Assembly (NCBI GenBank): GCA_030295235.1
Contig: AP026129.1
Coordinates: 868,001-932,000 of the forward strand
Direction of reading: 5' to 3'
DNA: 64,000 nucleotides
From: Fistulifera solaris
Taxonomy: Eukaryota; Bacillariophyta; Bacillariophyceae; Naviculales; Stauroneidaceae
The position numbers were made by a program, and so were the translations under genes. The notes beneath the pieces were generated by a model. It was not told the DNA's origin and ran no database searches. It saw only the letters and a program-made list of their open reading frames with translations. Every line of letters starts with the position of its first letter. Within the stretch, counting starts at the first letter, position 1. Below, one piece after another: positions 33,590-43,163 of the stretch.

Positions 33590-33892
33590 ATGAAGAAACA
33601 AGTGACGTTTGTGGAGAGCAGTCGGTGGAGTACATGCTCGGCGGATAATGGCCCTAATCGGCCGCCAAGACGATTTGAGTCAAGCGATGGTGATGATTCA
33701 CTTCTCCACATCGATCAACAACAACAAGAAGAAGAAGAATCATTGCCATCAAGAAATGAGTCTTTCACCGCGCAAAATCTAGAAGTTGATCTAGTAGAGC
33801 CAGATTTTACCCTTCCGAGGATCGTCGCCCAGCGTTTATCTGTAGCTAGGCTTGTCATCCTTTCGTGCCCGGGCAATAAACATTTGAAATAA
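33590..33892 (+). CDS. Small Gln/Glu-rich protein, tentative
   Basis: The 100-codon frame starts MKKQVTFVESSRW and contains a Gln then Glu run (DQQQQEEEES) in a charged context, with a short hydrophobic C-terminus. The opening KKQVTFVE resembles protein-phosphatase-1 docking sequences of the K-x-VTF type, which supports a real short regulatory protein; that is inference. No domain is recognised. Confidence 0.4.
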   Translation: MKKQVTFVESSRWSTCSADNGPNRPPRRFESSDGDDSLLHIDQQQQEEEESLPSRNESFTAQNLEVDLVEPDFTLPRIVAQRLSVARLVILSCPGNKHLK

Positions 33893-33923
33893 TGATCGCG
33901 TGCTCAAGTTGAAGATCATCCCA

Positions 33924-34496
33924 CTACATGAACTGCATTGCTTGCCTTGCTCTACATTTCTCCAAATCAATGCCGCTTAAACCATCCATAGCTTCACCGT
34001 TAAGCATTTGATTCATCAAAACAATTATTGCTCCCAGTACGGCTAGCCAAGCCATAACTTCGCAGGCCTGCACGGCTTGTCTCGACGATTCAGGAGCCCA
34101 CGAAGACAACCCTTGCCTGAATACTATACGAAGGAAAATAGACAGCCCTGACACAACGACTACATCCAAATAACAACTTCGTTCCAACCAATCTGGAAGG
34201 TACAGTGGCCCACAACCCGTCTGAAATACCACCCACTCACTCCAGAAAACTCCACTTGACCCGCATAAAGATGTTCCAACAAGAAATCCCGTAAGGATTT
34301 CATCACTAAAAGTCTCTTTTCCATCTTCGTCCGGTTTCAACAACAATCGAGACCGCAATGATTTGGTTTGTCTTGGATAGCACGGTTTCAAATGTGGCAT
34401 GGACCGATAAGACGGTGCTTTGTGATACGGTTTTAGATACGCAGATACTAGAGAAATAGAGACAAGGAAAGAGAATAACAAAAAGACCGAATGCAT
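33924..34496 (-). CDS. Predicted secreted or plastid membrane protein, unknown
   Basis: The 190-residue protein has a clear signal peptide (MHSVFLLFSFLVSISLVSA) and a basic, Tyr/Pro-rich segment. A conserved-looking membrane region follows (TGFLVGTSLCGSSGVFWSEW, YLDVVVVSGLSIFLRIVF, VMAWLAVLGAIIVLM). The leader followed by a transit-like basic stretch is compatible with diatom plastid import, although no ASAFAP motif is visible. I do not recognise the family. A TACTCCGTAC site lies about 55 bp upstream. The frame is intact. Confidence 0.65.
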   Translation of the reverse strand: MHSVFLLFSFLVSISLVSAYLKPYHKAPSYRSMPHLKPCYPRQTKSLRSRLLLKPDEDGKETFSDEILTGFLVGTSLCGSSGVFWSEWVVFQTGCGPLYLPDWLERSCYLDVVVVSGLSIFLRIVFRQGLSSWAPESSRQAVQACEVMAWLAVLGAIIVLMNQMLNGEAMDGLSGIDLEKCRARQAMQFM

Positions 34497-34837
34497 GTTT
34501 GTGTTGGTATCAACAAAATTTTATTTTGTGGCATGTTTTTTACTCCGTACAAAGTACGCGTGTTGGCTTGTTGTAGAGTCACAAGAAGTCAGGACTTGAA
34601 TCTAAGTGCACTCAGCACCCAGTTCATCAAAAAACATGACGACTCATGCGTTTTGTGCAGCAGCTGAAGCCAAGTAAAGACAAGATCCAAACATCAATAT
34701 TAATTGGTTTTTGATGTCTCTTGAGACGAAACAAATGGTCTATGTTAAGCTTAAACATACGACCCTCGTTGTGAACTACTATCGAGCTATGACCCCCTAT
34801 TCCCTGAACCCCATACCCCGTGACTAAGTCTGCATCC
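34497..34837. other. Intergenic region
   Basis: No gene is supported. The TACTCCGTAC palindrome near 34551 sits just upstream of the 34496 start. Confidence 0.45.
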
Positions 34838-36049
34838 CTAAATATCAGCTGTACTCATATTCGGAAAGTTATCCGATTCTATTTCTGAAAGAAATCCCCC
34901 GCTTGTTACTTGCGATGGTGCGAAATTGGCTTCACTGGATTGCTGATACAATGCTCTCCAGTCTCCGCCGTTATGCACACGATCTAGCTCTTCACTTAAA
35001 CACGATACCAGGGCATCGCGTTCTAATCTTGAGTTTGTCTGTAAATCCAAACTGCCCGATTGCGTCAGCAAACTAAAGCACAACGTGTCCGCTACGCCGG
35101 TTTGCTTTTGCAGCGCAGCCGTTCGTTTCCCAACATCCACATACACTATGTTGGGCAGCGGAATATTGTGCGGCGCTCCCCGCATCAAAACAATGCTGCT
35201 CATTCCCACCTGATTCGTAATCCGCTTCGGAAACTCCGTTCGCCACTCCAGTTGATCATCGTCTCCATTCAAACGAATCCAAACGCGTTTGGGCTCGCTG
35301 TGAACACCGTGGGCCACCAATCGGACGCCCCGATCCTTTAATCGGCGTCGCGTTTCGTCCATGATAGTCGAGTCCGGAACCTGCATGATGGATGGGTGAC
35401 TTGGAGATGAAATGGTGGAAAGAAACAAGGGCGCGGAGGCTCTGTCTTGTGGCGGCGGCTCCGGAATGTCTTTATATTGACTCGTACGGCTAGGACTTGC
35501 AGCATTCACCGCTTCCTGACGTGCTCGATGATACCCTTGCAGCATCTGCTGCTGTTTGCGTTCCTGATCGAATCGACGTTTTCCTTCTACCTCTTGCAAC
35601 ACGCTGTCAGCCACGCTTGATACGGATACCGAGTCCAAGTTTGCCGTCTGAGTAACACGCCTGAAACGCCTTCGCGAAGCACGACAGTAGGCTTTTCGAG
35701 CCCCTTTTGGAAGAAACAGATAAACAATCCAAGCTCCAAGCGTAAGGCTTAGTGTTGCAACGTAATGTGTAACAAACGAAACAGCCAAGGGACTAGGATG
35801 ATATACAGCTGCTTGAACGACTTGCTGTGATGGAGCTTGTGTCGCACTTGTGTAAGAAACACCATTATTTGTTACCCCATTCGATACCTGACCCGCCGGC
35901 ATTGCAGTCGGAGGCGGGGGTAACGGAGGATGATGTTCTGGTGGGAGATAATGCAAAGGGAGCAACTGAATAATAACAGGAGGTTGATCATTATTTTCAA
36001 CCGGAACAAAATTCCGTGAATTGTAATAACTCGCTCCTCGAATCGACAT
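34838..36049 (-). CDS. Single-pass membrane protein with C-terminal PH-like domain
   Basis: The 403-residue protein starts MSIRGASYYN; the open frame extends further upstream only through a non-ATG codon. A Pro/His-rich N-terminus precedes a transmembrane helix (VATLSLTLGAWIVYLFLP), a polybasic stretch (KAYCRASRRRFRR), and a long disordered Gln/Ser-rich segment. The C-terminal domain (RVWIRLNGDDDQLEWRTEF, IVYVDVGKRTAAL, CFSLLTQSGSLDLQT, then a final helix) has the strand-strand-helix pattern of a pleckstrin-homology fold. The polybasic juxtamembrane region plus a PH-like domain suggests a phosphoinositide- or protein-contact role at a membrane interface. Confidence 0.65.
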   Translation of the reverse strand: MSIRGASYYNSRNFVPVENNDQPPVIIQLLPLHYLPPEHHPPLPPPPTAMPAGQVSNGVTNNGVSYTSATQAPSQQVVQAAVYHPSPLAVSFVTHYVATLSLTLGAWIVYLFLPKGARKAYCRASRRRFRRVTQTANLDSVSVSSVADSVLQEVEGKRRFDQERKQQQMLQGYHRARQEAVNAASPSRTSQYKDIPEPPPQDRASAPLFLSTISSPSHPSIMQVPDSTIMDETRRRLKDRGVRLVAHGVHSEPKRVWIRLNGDDDQLEWRTEFPKRITNQVGMSSIVLMRGAPHNIPLPNIVYVDVGKRTAALQKQTGVADTLCFSLLTQSGSLDLQTNSRLERDALVSCLSEELDRVHNGGDWRALYQQSSEANFAPSQVTSGGFLSEIESDNFPNMSTADI

Positions 36050-36832
36050 GGCCCCCGTCTGTTGTTCCCAAGTTGTGACAAATAACAGTTCGAATGACAC
36101 AATTGCTGTGAATGGAGGGAGAATATATCAAACAGCGCGCGTCGTCGTCGCCATGGGAGGCCTCTCGAGCATGCTGGCGGCTGCTTTGTCGAGCCCGTGT
36201 TTGGTCGGCGAGGGAAGGTCAAATTTTTCAACGCACGCTGGCATCGTCTACTTTTTGATATCGCGAGGAAGTGCTCCGCAGGCGCGGAAAATTTCTTTCA
36301 GACTGTTATAAATCCCGAGAACAAGGAAGTCAGTGCCTCCATAGTACACGGTACCGTACCTGGTAGGGGATTCTAAATTGGGTGAATGCGTGTGTGCACG
36401 AAAACTTTATTCAAATCTTTGAAAATCGTTACTATTACTTTAAAGTAGAGACAACAGAACGGAAGTGCCAGCTACTTAGGCGCCAACGTTCCGCAGACGG
36501 GTTCTTCATTTCTTTCCTGCTTCACACAGGTTTAGAGAGTGTTCTGAGAAGAACACGGTCCGTCCATTCTACGGTATAAGGAGCGGACAGCTGACAGAAA
36601 CGTAAGCCATTTGAGAGTAACTTAATTTTGTACACGTTTTTGTCGCAACGGAGATCCGTTCGAAAAAGTGAAAATTGAATTCGGATTCGGATGCAAGAGG
36701 AGCAAAATCTCCCTCCCGTTCAACGCACACCGTATCGCTAAAGATTTGAGAGTCCGACGCACGCGAATGATTTAATCTATAATTTGACTCAATATTATCG
36801 TATATTTAGCCGATAGGTTCTTTATCCGTTGC
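36050..36832. other. Divergent intergenic region
   Basis: No gene is supported. A GTACACGGTACCGTACCTGG cluster lies at about 36344-36367, between the starts at 36049 and 36833. Confidence 0.5.
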
Positions 36833-39783
36833 ATGGTATCGAAACAAGGCATCTTTGTGTGGCTTGGGTGCTCGGCACCGGCCTGGGGATGGCCGCAAAA
36901 TCGATTTGTTCGACCGGGAGCGTCCTTCATCGACTCGTCAGCATCACTGCAAGCATTACAATATCGTCAAGGCTCGGTCAGCGAGGATGATTACTCGACC
37001 CCGCAAATCTTATCCCAAACGATCTTGTCCCGAGTGGTTGACACGGCGAATGGAACGGTCGAACACACGGAAATCGTCGCAAACCCGGAAAGTTTGCAGG
37101 TTCATCAGGATCGATCACTGGAAGATTCGATCAAATTAGATGTTTCAATCAAAACGACAAATAATCTACTAGATGAAGAAAGCACAAAAAGCCAGGCGGA
37201 AAAATCTCAATTTGCTTGGGATATCGAGAACAAACTGAAACCAAAGGAAGAACAAGTTGACTCTCAAATGAGTATTAGTGCTCAAAATTTTGCGACGGAA
37301 ATCAAAGGCCACTTTCAACGTGTTGATTGGAAGAAGGAGACCACACAAAGGATTGGTAGTGATGGAGATCTATCCCAGACGGACACTGTACTGGAGTTGG
37401 AGGGGGATGACGAGGCGACTTCATCGACCGACGAAAAAGCTTCACTAGACATACCGCCGTCTTTGCGTGCTAAATTTTTTACTCGTGATATCATGACACG
37501 ATGGTCTGCGGTTAAGTTCGACGATCGTGTCAAGTCAAAGGACAATGTGGTGACAAAGGAAGGCGAGAAGGAGGCGCTGGTCGTCGAACTTTCGAACGAT
37601 AATTTTGTGAAAGACGTTTTGAAACATAAAATGTCTTTGCAAGATGCTTCAAGTGCATCAGAATCCACATCTTTCGATTCTATCAGTGATACAATTTCAG
37701 TCGACTGTATCGAGCGACCGGGAATCCGCCTCGATAACGGAGTGCCGTTTTTCGTCGAAACGAGAGATGAATCCGTCTTCGAGCCGAACGAGCCCGAGGC
37801 GTCAGTGGGAGCAAACAGGTTGGAGATACAGCCTCGTGCTATGGACCAGGAAAGTGGAAGTACTATTTTCGACTGGTCCATTCCGTCAACAACATTTTTG
37901 AGAACTTAAAAGATCAAAGGCAGTTCGAGCTGGTCGGCAACGTCAACAAGGATGCGATTAAAGGAGCAGCGGTGATGGGACTAATGCTTTCTACGGTAGC
38001 ATCAGGTGGTTTGAATTTGATGGTGGGCGGAGCCGCTGCTGCGCTAACGAGCGCCTTGGCACTCACCAAAGGTGTACCTGGTGAGATTGTAAGAGTGACA
38101 GCTGACTCCTTATGGGACGTTGCTGTTTCTACCATGGAAGCCGCAAAAACCCGTCAATCGTCAAGGTTACGGCGTACATCTCACATCGAACAAGATGAAA
38201 GTGCAGGCAAAACTGAATCAGTAACGAAGCAACAGCGATCGCTTGTAAAGCGCAGTGGAACCTCAATCAATTTCAGCAATGAAGAGCCATTCCGAAGAAA
38301 ACTCATGGCTTATAGATTTATGCTGGAGGCAAAGGAAAGACAGAGAGCTATTGCAGCATCTGAAAGAGAAAGGCTTGTGCCCTTCTTTCTAGGCGACGGT
38401 TATTTCGAAGATGTTCCAGGCATCCCATCTCTCAGCTCGGCCTCGCCTTTGTTGGTACCGGTCTCACAAACTAGCTCATCGGGGTCGAAGTCGTTGGACG
38501 AGCGAGTAATGCCGCAAAGAACCATCAACATTCAAGTGGCACTCGAACGTTTAAAAAAACGATTGTCGCTTCAGCGTAAAGCTTTCTCACTCGAAGTGGA
38601 ACTAGACGTCGATGACGACACCATTAAAGGCGCAGCAATATCAGGTCTGATATTGGCGACAATCGGAAGTGGGGGTTTGAATCTGCCGGTAAGTGCGGCT
38701 GTTGCTGTAGCCACGAGCTGCATGGCGATGACAAAAGGAGCGGCTGGTGAGGTGTCAAGAGCAATTGGTGATTACGCATGGGAAGTTGTGCTGTCCGCAA
38801 AGGAAGTGTTGACACCAGAGAGACAACAGATTCTGAGAAAGGATTTCGCAGAAGGTTGGTTACAGTTCGGGTTGACTTTGATGGAAGGCACCGTCTCAGT
38901 GGCTAACACCACTAAAGAGGCTCTTAGTGAGCACGAGAAAAGAATTGCGAAAATTGAATACGAGAGAAGAATGGCGATGCAGAAATTGCGGCGATCAAAG
39001 AGGGAAGAAGTGTTTCACCGAAACATGTTAAAGATGAGATTGTCCTTAGAAAAGGCTGAACGATTACGTGCGGAAGAGACACGGCTTTACGTTGAAGCCA
39101 TTCAACGGATACTGCGAGACCGAAATCAAGTATTGGCTCAAAGACAACTAATGTGTTACAGGTTCGCCTTAGAGGGTGCAGAGCGTGCCAGACGTGCGGA
39201 AGATTCGAGAAAGGCATTACTTTTAGCTGAGCAAATTGAGCGCGAGAATATAAAGATAAACGTGAGGAGAGAGCTAATGGCATACAGACTTAAGCTCGAG
39301 GAGGAACAACGGAAGTCTTTGCAGATGGTAGAAAAAGTAGAGCGAGAACGCATAAGGACACAGTCACGCCAGGCAATAATGTCCCGCAGATTCAAACACG
39401 AATGCGAGCAACGAGAAAAGCGATTCAAAGATATCGCACAGGCCCAGCGCTTGGCAGAAAAAGTTGAACGGGAGAAGAAAATTTTAAAGTCCCGACAAAT
39501 AATGATGTCTTACAGATTTTCCCTCGAAGATAGTCAACGCGCCAAGTCAGGGAAAGAATTACCAATGTCGGAAAATTTGGTTGAAGATGCAGAGCGAGAG
39601 CTAATATGGTGTAGTAATGTATACTATTTGATTCCTGGAAGCTTGCAGAACGTAGGCATCAGCCAGGGATGTGGCTTGATGAGAAAATATCCTGAGTCTG
39701 CATTTGCTGGTCGTTCTTTTGCGCATCGACTGGGATCAGGTCCTCAATATCAGCCATCAGTAAAACCCTTTTTTAAAAGTTAG
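36833..39783 (+). CDS. Large protein with two glycine-zipper modules and a repeat coiled coil
   Basis: The predicted 983-residue protein is of unknown family. The N-terminal 350 residues after a short leader are acidic and disordered. A hydrophobic Gly/Ala module occurs twice, near residues 375-430 (AIKGAAVMGLMLSTVASGG) and 600-655 (TIKGAAISGLILATIGSGG). Each is followed by (A/M)(L/M)TKG and a helix. The C-terminal third is a coiled coil built from about six units of 35-45 residues with the core R-x-x-MxYRF-x-LE, as in RKLMAYRFMLEAKER and RQIMMSYRFSLEDSQR. The GG at 37875-37876 is one base short; restoring it joins FDW to VHSVNNIFENLKDQRQF and yields 984 codons. Membrane association through the zipper modules is likely. 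Confidence 0.65.
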
Positions 39784-39896
39784 GACAGTTCTGCGTTGCA
39801 CATTTTCCGTCGGTGGATACTATTCACAATCTGCTTTTTTAAAATGAGACGAACGAGCTGCATCTGTATAATTCAAGACATAACTGTATGCCTGGT

Positions 39897-40765
39897 TCAT
39901 TCAGCTTTCTTTCGCACACGAAGTATTTCTCGTATATTCCCCGCCCCGGTATCGAACGATTGTACTACTTCGACCAGGAGTTTATACTTCTCACTCCAAG
40001 CCAGGAAAGCATCTGTTCCACCACCCACTCCAAAGTAAAATCGCTTTGTCGCCACCAATGCGCTCCCCGTATCGCTCAAGTGTCGACTCAGCAACAGCGC
40101 CGTCTCTTCGGCTGCCTGTTCAGAATACAAGGTCTCAGACGCCAAAACAAGATCGACCTGGCTAGGTAGTTGAAGGCTCAACCAATCACCATGACCAAAT
40201 TGAACATGATTGAGAACTGCGCTCACTATAGTGGCTGGATCGTTGGGTTGCTCCATAATACTAGCCGCGTTGAGAATCGAGTTGGGTATGGTTGCTTGCT
40301 GTATAACAAAATCATTGAAATCCGTCAAATACAAATGAAACGGCTCTTGCTTTTGTTGCAACGCCACACGCAATAGATAGCAAGCCGGTAAAGCATGTCC
40401 ACAACCAATTTCGAGCACGGAGGAGTACTTGGGCTGTTCTTTGGCCAAAAGTGCAGCAAATCCATGCTGCATTCCCATACTTTCATTCCCCCTTCGTAGA
40501 CGTTGGGCAACAAGTCTGTCGTTTCCCACACGAGGTTCGTGGATGATAACGTGTTTGCTTTGGTGTCAATGCAGCGCAATGGAAGACTTTGTTGGGGAAG
40601 CTCAAGTTCCACGTACACCATGGCTTGCTGGACGCGGTCCTTCAACACTTGCTCAAGGTCGGTGACCCATTGATGAGGCGGACCGACTTGACGTTGAGAA
40701 GGAGTCGTCAATGTCGTGTTTTTCTTTTCCTGTGGGGCGAAAAAGTCAAACGAAAATGAACTCAT
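39897..40765 (-). CDS. METTL18: METTL18/HPM1 histidine protein methyltransferase
   Basis: This is an S-adenosylmethionine-dependent methyltransferase of about 289 residues. The family modifies a histidine of ribosomal protein uL3. Hallmarks are TDLLPNVYEGGMKVWECSMDLL, the SAM-binding VLEIGCGHALPA, the acidic YLTDFNDFVI, FGHGDWLSLQ and DLVLASETLYS. The short N-terminal extension contains a QRQVGPPHQW segment. The A-run at 40447-40450 is one base short (plus strand); adding one joins SMDLLHF to LAKEQPKYSSVLEIG and gives 290 codons. Cytosolic or nuclear. Confidence 0.9.
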
Positions 40766-41332
40766 CGTCTTTCTTTTCCATCATAAGAAGCAACTATTGA
40801 GTGGAAACTGTTATTCTAGTAAAGATGAGGATCTGTCTTTGAATCTATTTTTATCGACCTCACATAAATGGCATCATAAGACTCAAGTCAACACTTTACG
40901 CTATAGTAACCTTCGATGCTATGATTTATATTTTGCCGTAGTACATCTAGCAACGAAGGATTCAATACTAAGCTTTGTCGCTCTTCGAATTATGCATTCT
41001 GTTAACACCATCGCCAAATTGGGTACCTATTTAGAAAGTGCAAGTTCAGGGCGTGGTTTAAGAACTCGTTGAATGAGGGTGGGGAAGAAAAGAAAAGACA
41101 TCCAGTATAATATCAGACGGTCGATCGTGCGCGTCGTAGGTCAATCCATTGATTTGCGTCACAATTGAGACGAAAGATATGAAACCATCCAACGGCGCGA
41201 TGAAACTGTTACTCCGTAACTACAAAGTGACTTCGGATTAAAAGCTTTTCTTACTACTGTGGTTCATTAACTACGGAGTATTCTCTTTGCAAATTTTCTG
41301 CGCAATCATGAAAGGTATGCAAGGAACAAAAC
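40766..41332. other. Intergenic region
   Basis: No gene is supported. An imperfect inverted repeat lies at 41209-41280, listed separately. Confidence 0.5.
41205..41284. repeat. Short inverted repeat (TACTCCGTA ... TACGGAGTA)
   Basis: TACTCCGTA near 41210 is followed about 60 bp later by its reverse complement TACGGAGTA, ending at 41280, with partly matching flanks (GTTACTCCGTAACTA against TTAACTACGGAGTATT). It could be a miniature inverted-repeat element or a paired regulatory site. There is no coding content and no clear target duplication. Confidence 0.5.
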
Positions 41333-42415
41333 CTAAGCCTGAGCAATTTCCGACTTGCTGCCAGCATTGTGGACAAAGCGGAAGTTGCAATCGTGGACGT
41401 TGGCAAAGTTGGCCGATCCGCTGTTTTTCAACTTCTGGCAGAGAGACTTCTCAAAAGCACCATGCATGAACGCCAACTTCTCCTCCGAGACGCCTGCCGC
41501 GAGCGCATCATCATCGTTGGGGCAGAGACGGCAATCGGGCTGTGTAATGGGAGTGACACGAGCGACCAACAATTTGGCTTCACTAACGGCCATGACATCG
41601 TCATCGTTGGGGCACAAACGGCAATCAGGCTGCGCCAAATGGTTCGGCATGTCAATGTCCGCAACGCTGTGGAAGTTTCCGAGTCCGTATCCGACCGATG
41701 CAAAAGCCTCGTTGTACGCCAAGACAACACTCTGATCGACCAACTCCATGTCGCTCTCGGAAAGATTGTGAAGAGTTCCACGGAAGACAACTTGCGCCTC
41801 GGTGCTCTTTTTCAACTTGCCCTGGATCGGCAAACTGACATGGGGCTGACCGGGCATATCCAAGAACGAGAAAGAGCAAGCATGCGCATGCGCAAAGTTG
41901 GCAGAACCCGACTGGCGCAAGAGAGCACAGAACTCGTCTTCGAAGCTGCCATGAAAGGCCTGGAGCTTTTGGGTGCTCTTGAACGCGGCAACGATATCAT
42001 CATCGTTGGGGCACAAGCGGCAGTCCGGCTGCATCCATCCGACCTGAACGTAACCGAGGATCATCTGTCCGTTGGTTTCCTTGAGAGCCATCGTATCGTC
42101 ATCGTTGGGGCAGAGACGGCAGTCTGGTTGATTCAAGCCAACAAAATCGGGCACTGCAGCAGCAGACTCGGCTTTGAAGGTATCCATGGTATATCCGGCC
42201 GCGTCGTAGACTTTGTTGTAGGCGGTCTTGATTGCCTTGCCGATGAGGATCATGTCATCGGACGTGGCTTCGTGCTTCATACCGTGAACCACCACACGGA
42301 CATCGGCACTGTCGGACTTCTTGACACCGAAGAGCTGGTTGGCAGCAGCACGGAGGTTGAAATCAATGGCGCTGCCGAAGAGGAAAGAGGTCAATGCGAG
42401 GGAACTGAACTTCAT
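41333..42415 (-). CDS. Secreted protein with four QPDCRLCPNDDD motifs, duplicated domain
   Basis: This intact single-exon protein of 360 residues starts MKFSSLALTS with a signal-like leader. It consists of two copies of a module of about 145 residues (39-185 and 206-350). Each module has a VRVVVHG/AQVVFRG strand, a helical LxxAYN-x-(V/A)(Y/F)xxxGY segment, two QPDCRLCPNDDD motifs, then FHGSFEDEFC/MHGAFEKSLC, SGSANFA(H/N) and a C-terminal Cys. The motifs sit at residues 96-107, 129-140, 262-273 and 292-303. Each combines a CxxC pair with three acidic residues, a pattern that could bind metal (Ca2+, Fe or Zn) or bridge disulfides. I recognise no named family. The opposite strand carries a long shadow frame that I reject. 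Confidence 0.85.
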   Translation of the reverse strand: MKFSSLALTSFLFGSAIDFNLRAAANQLFGVKKSDSADVRVVVHGMKHEATSDDMILIGKAIKTAYNKVYDAAGYTMDTFKAESAAAVPDFVGLNQPDCRLCPNDDDTMALKETNGQMILGYVQVGWMQPDCRLCPNDDDIVAAFKSTQKLQAFHGSFEDEFCALLRQSGSANFAHAHACSFSFLDMPGQPHVSLPIQGKLKKSTEAQVVFRGTLHNLSESDMELVDQSVVLAYNEAFASVGYGLGNFHSVADIDMPNHLAQPDCRLCPNDDDVMAVSEAKLLVARVTPITQPDCRLCPNDDDALAAGVSEEKLAFMHGAFEKSLCQKLKNSGSANFANVHDCNFRFVHNAGSKSEIAQA

Positions 42416-43163
42416 TTTGGGATGAGATTTGGAAAAACTGATGCTGATTTTTTTGGAAGCAAATGCGAATTGTGAGCTCAATTTGACGAGAATCAAATGA
42501 CTTTACGGATGCGCCGATGCCAATTTCGAGTATCTCGGTTCACACATAAAAAGATCCCGTATGATTTGAGTGTAAAAGCTGTACGATCTTTTTGACATTA
42601 GAAAAAAAGTGAGGAAATTTGAATAAACGAATACTAATGAATCAAATTCATTGGACAAAAAGTTGTGAACCTTACGACGTGCTCTAACGTCATCCTCGAT
42701 AACGACCACGGAGTTGACGTTGAACTTGGATTGATGGTCATGTTTACGTAGTAGTTTATTGTTTCGCTTTTATTTGTTCTTCTTTTGTGCATTTAGCTTG
42801 TCCCGAATCAATCATCGAATTTGATTGAACAAAATTTTCGAAAGGCAGAAAGGAATTTATGAATATCGACTAAGGATAGCATTAAGCTTGATAAATGGTA
42901 TTGTGACGCCAAGAGTAGGCCGTAGGCTACCTTTCGACGACTGGAATGACATTAAGCCCCGCTTGGTTTGCTTGATGTTGCCCCGGACTATTATTTTTTT
43001 TTTCGCCGCGACGATGATGCGATGCGGGCATGACAATAATCGTTAACATTCATTTGGCCTTTATTCTATTATTCGAATTCGACCCACGAATGCTCTAATT
43101 ACGAGCGTTTACATAGTCTTACGTCTACCTTACAAAGTAATTGAAGTAACAATCGACGAAAAC
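42416..43163. other. Divergent intergenic region
   Basis: No gene is supported in these 748 bp between the divergent starts at 42415 and 43164. It is AT-rich with several T and A runs. Confidence 0.45.

Noticed and set aside
41369-42475. Long plus-strand open frame of 368 codons
   Set aside because: It is the exact opposite-strand shadow of the QPDCRLCPNDDD gene. Its composition follows from the codon bias of the real gene, it lacks any domain, and its repeats are reverse complements of the CRLCPNDDD codons.
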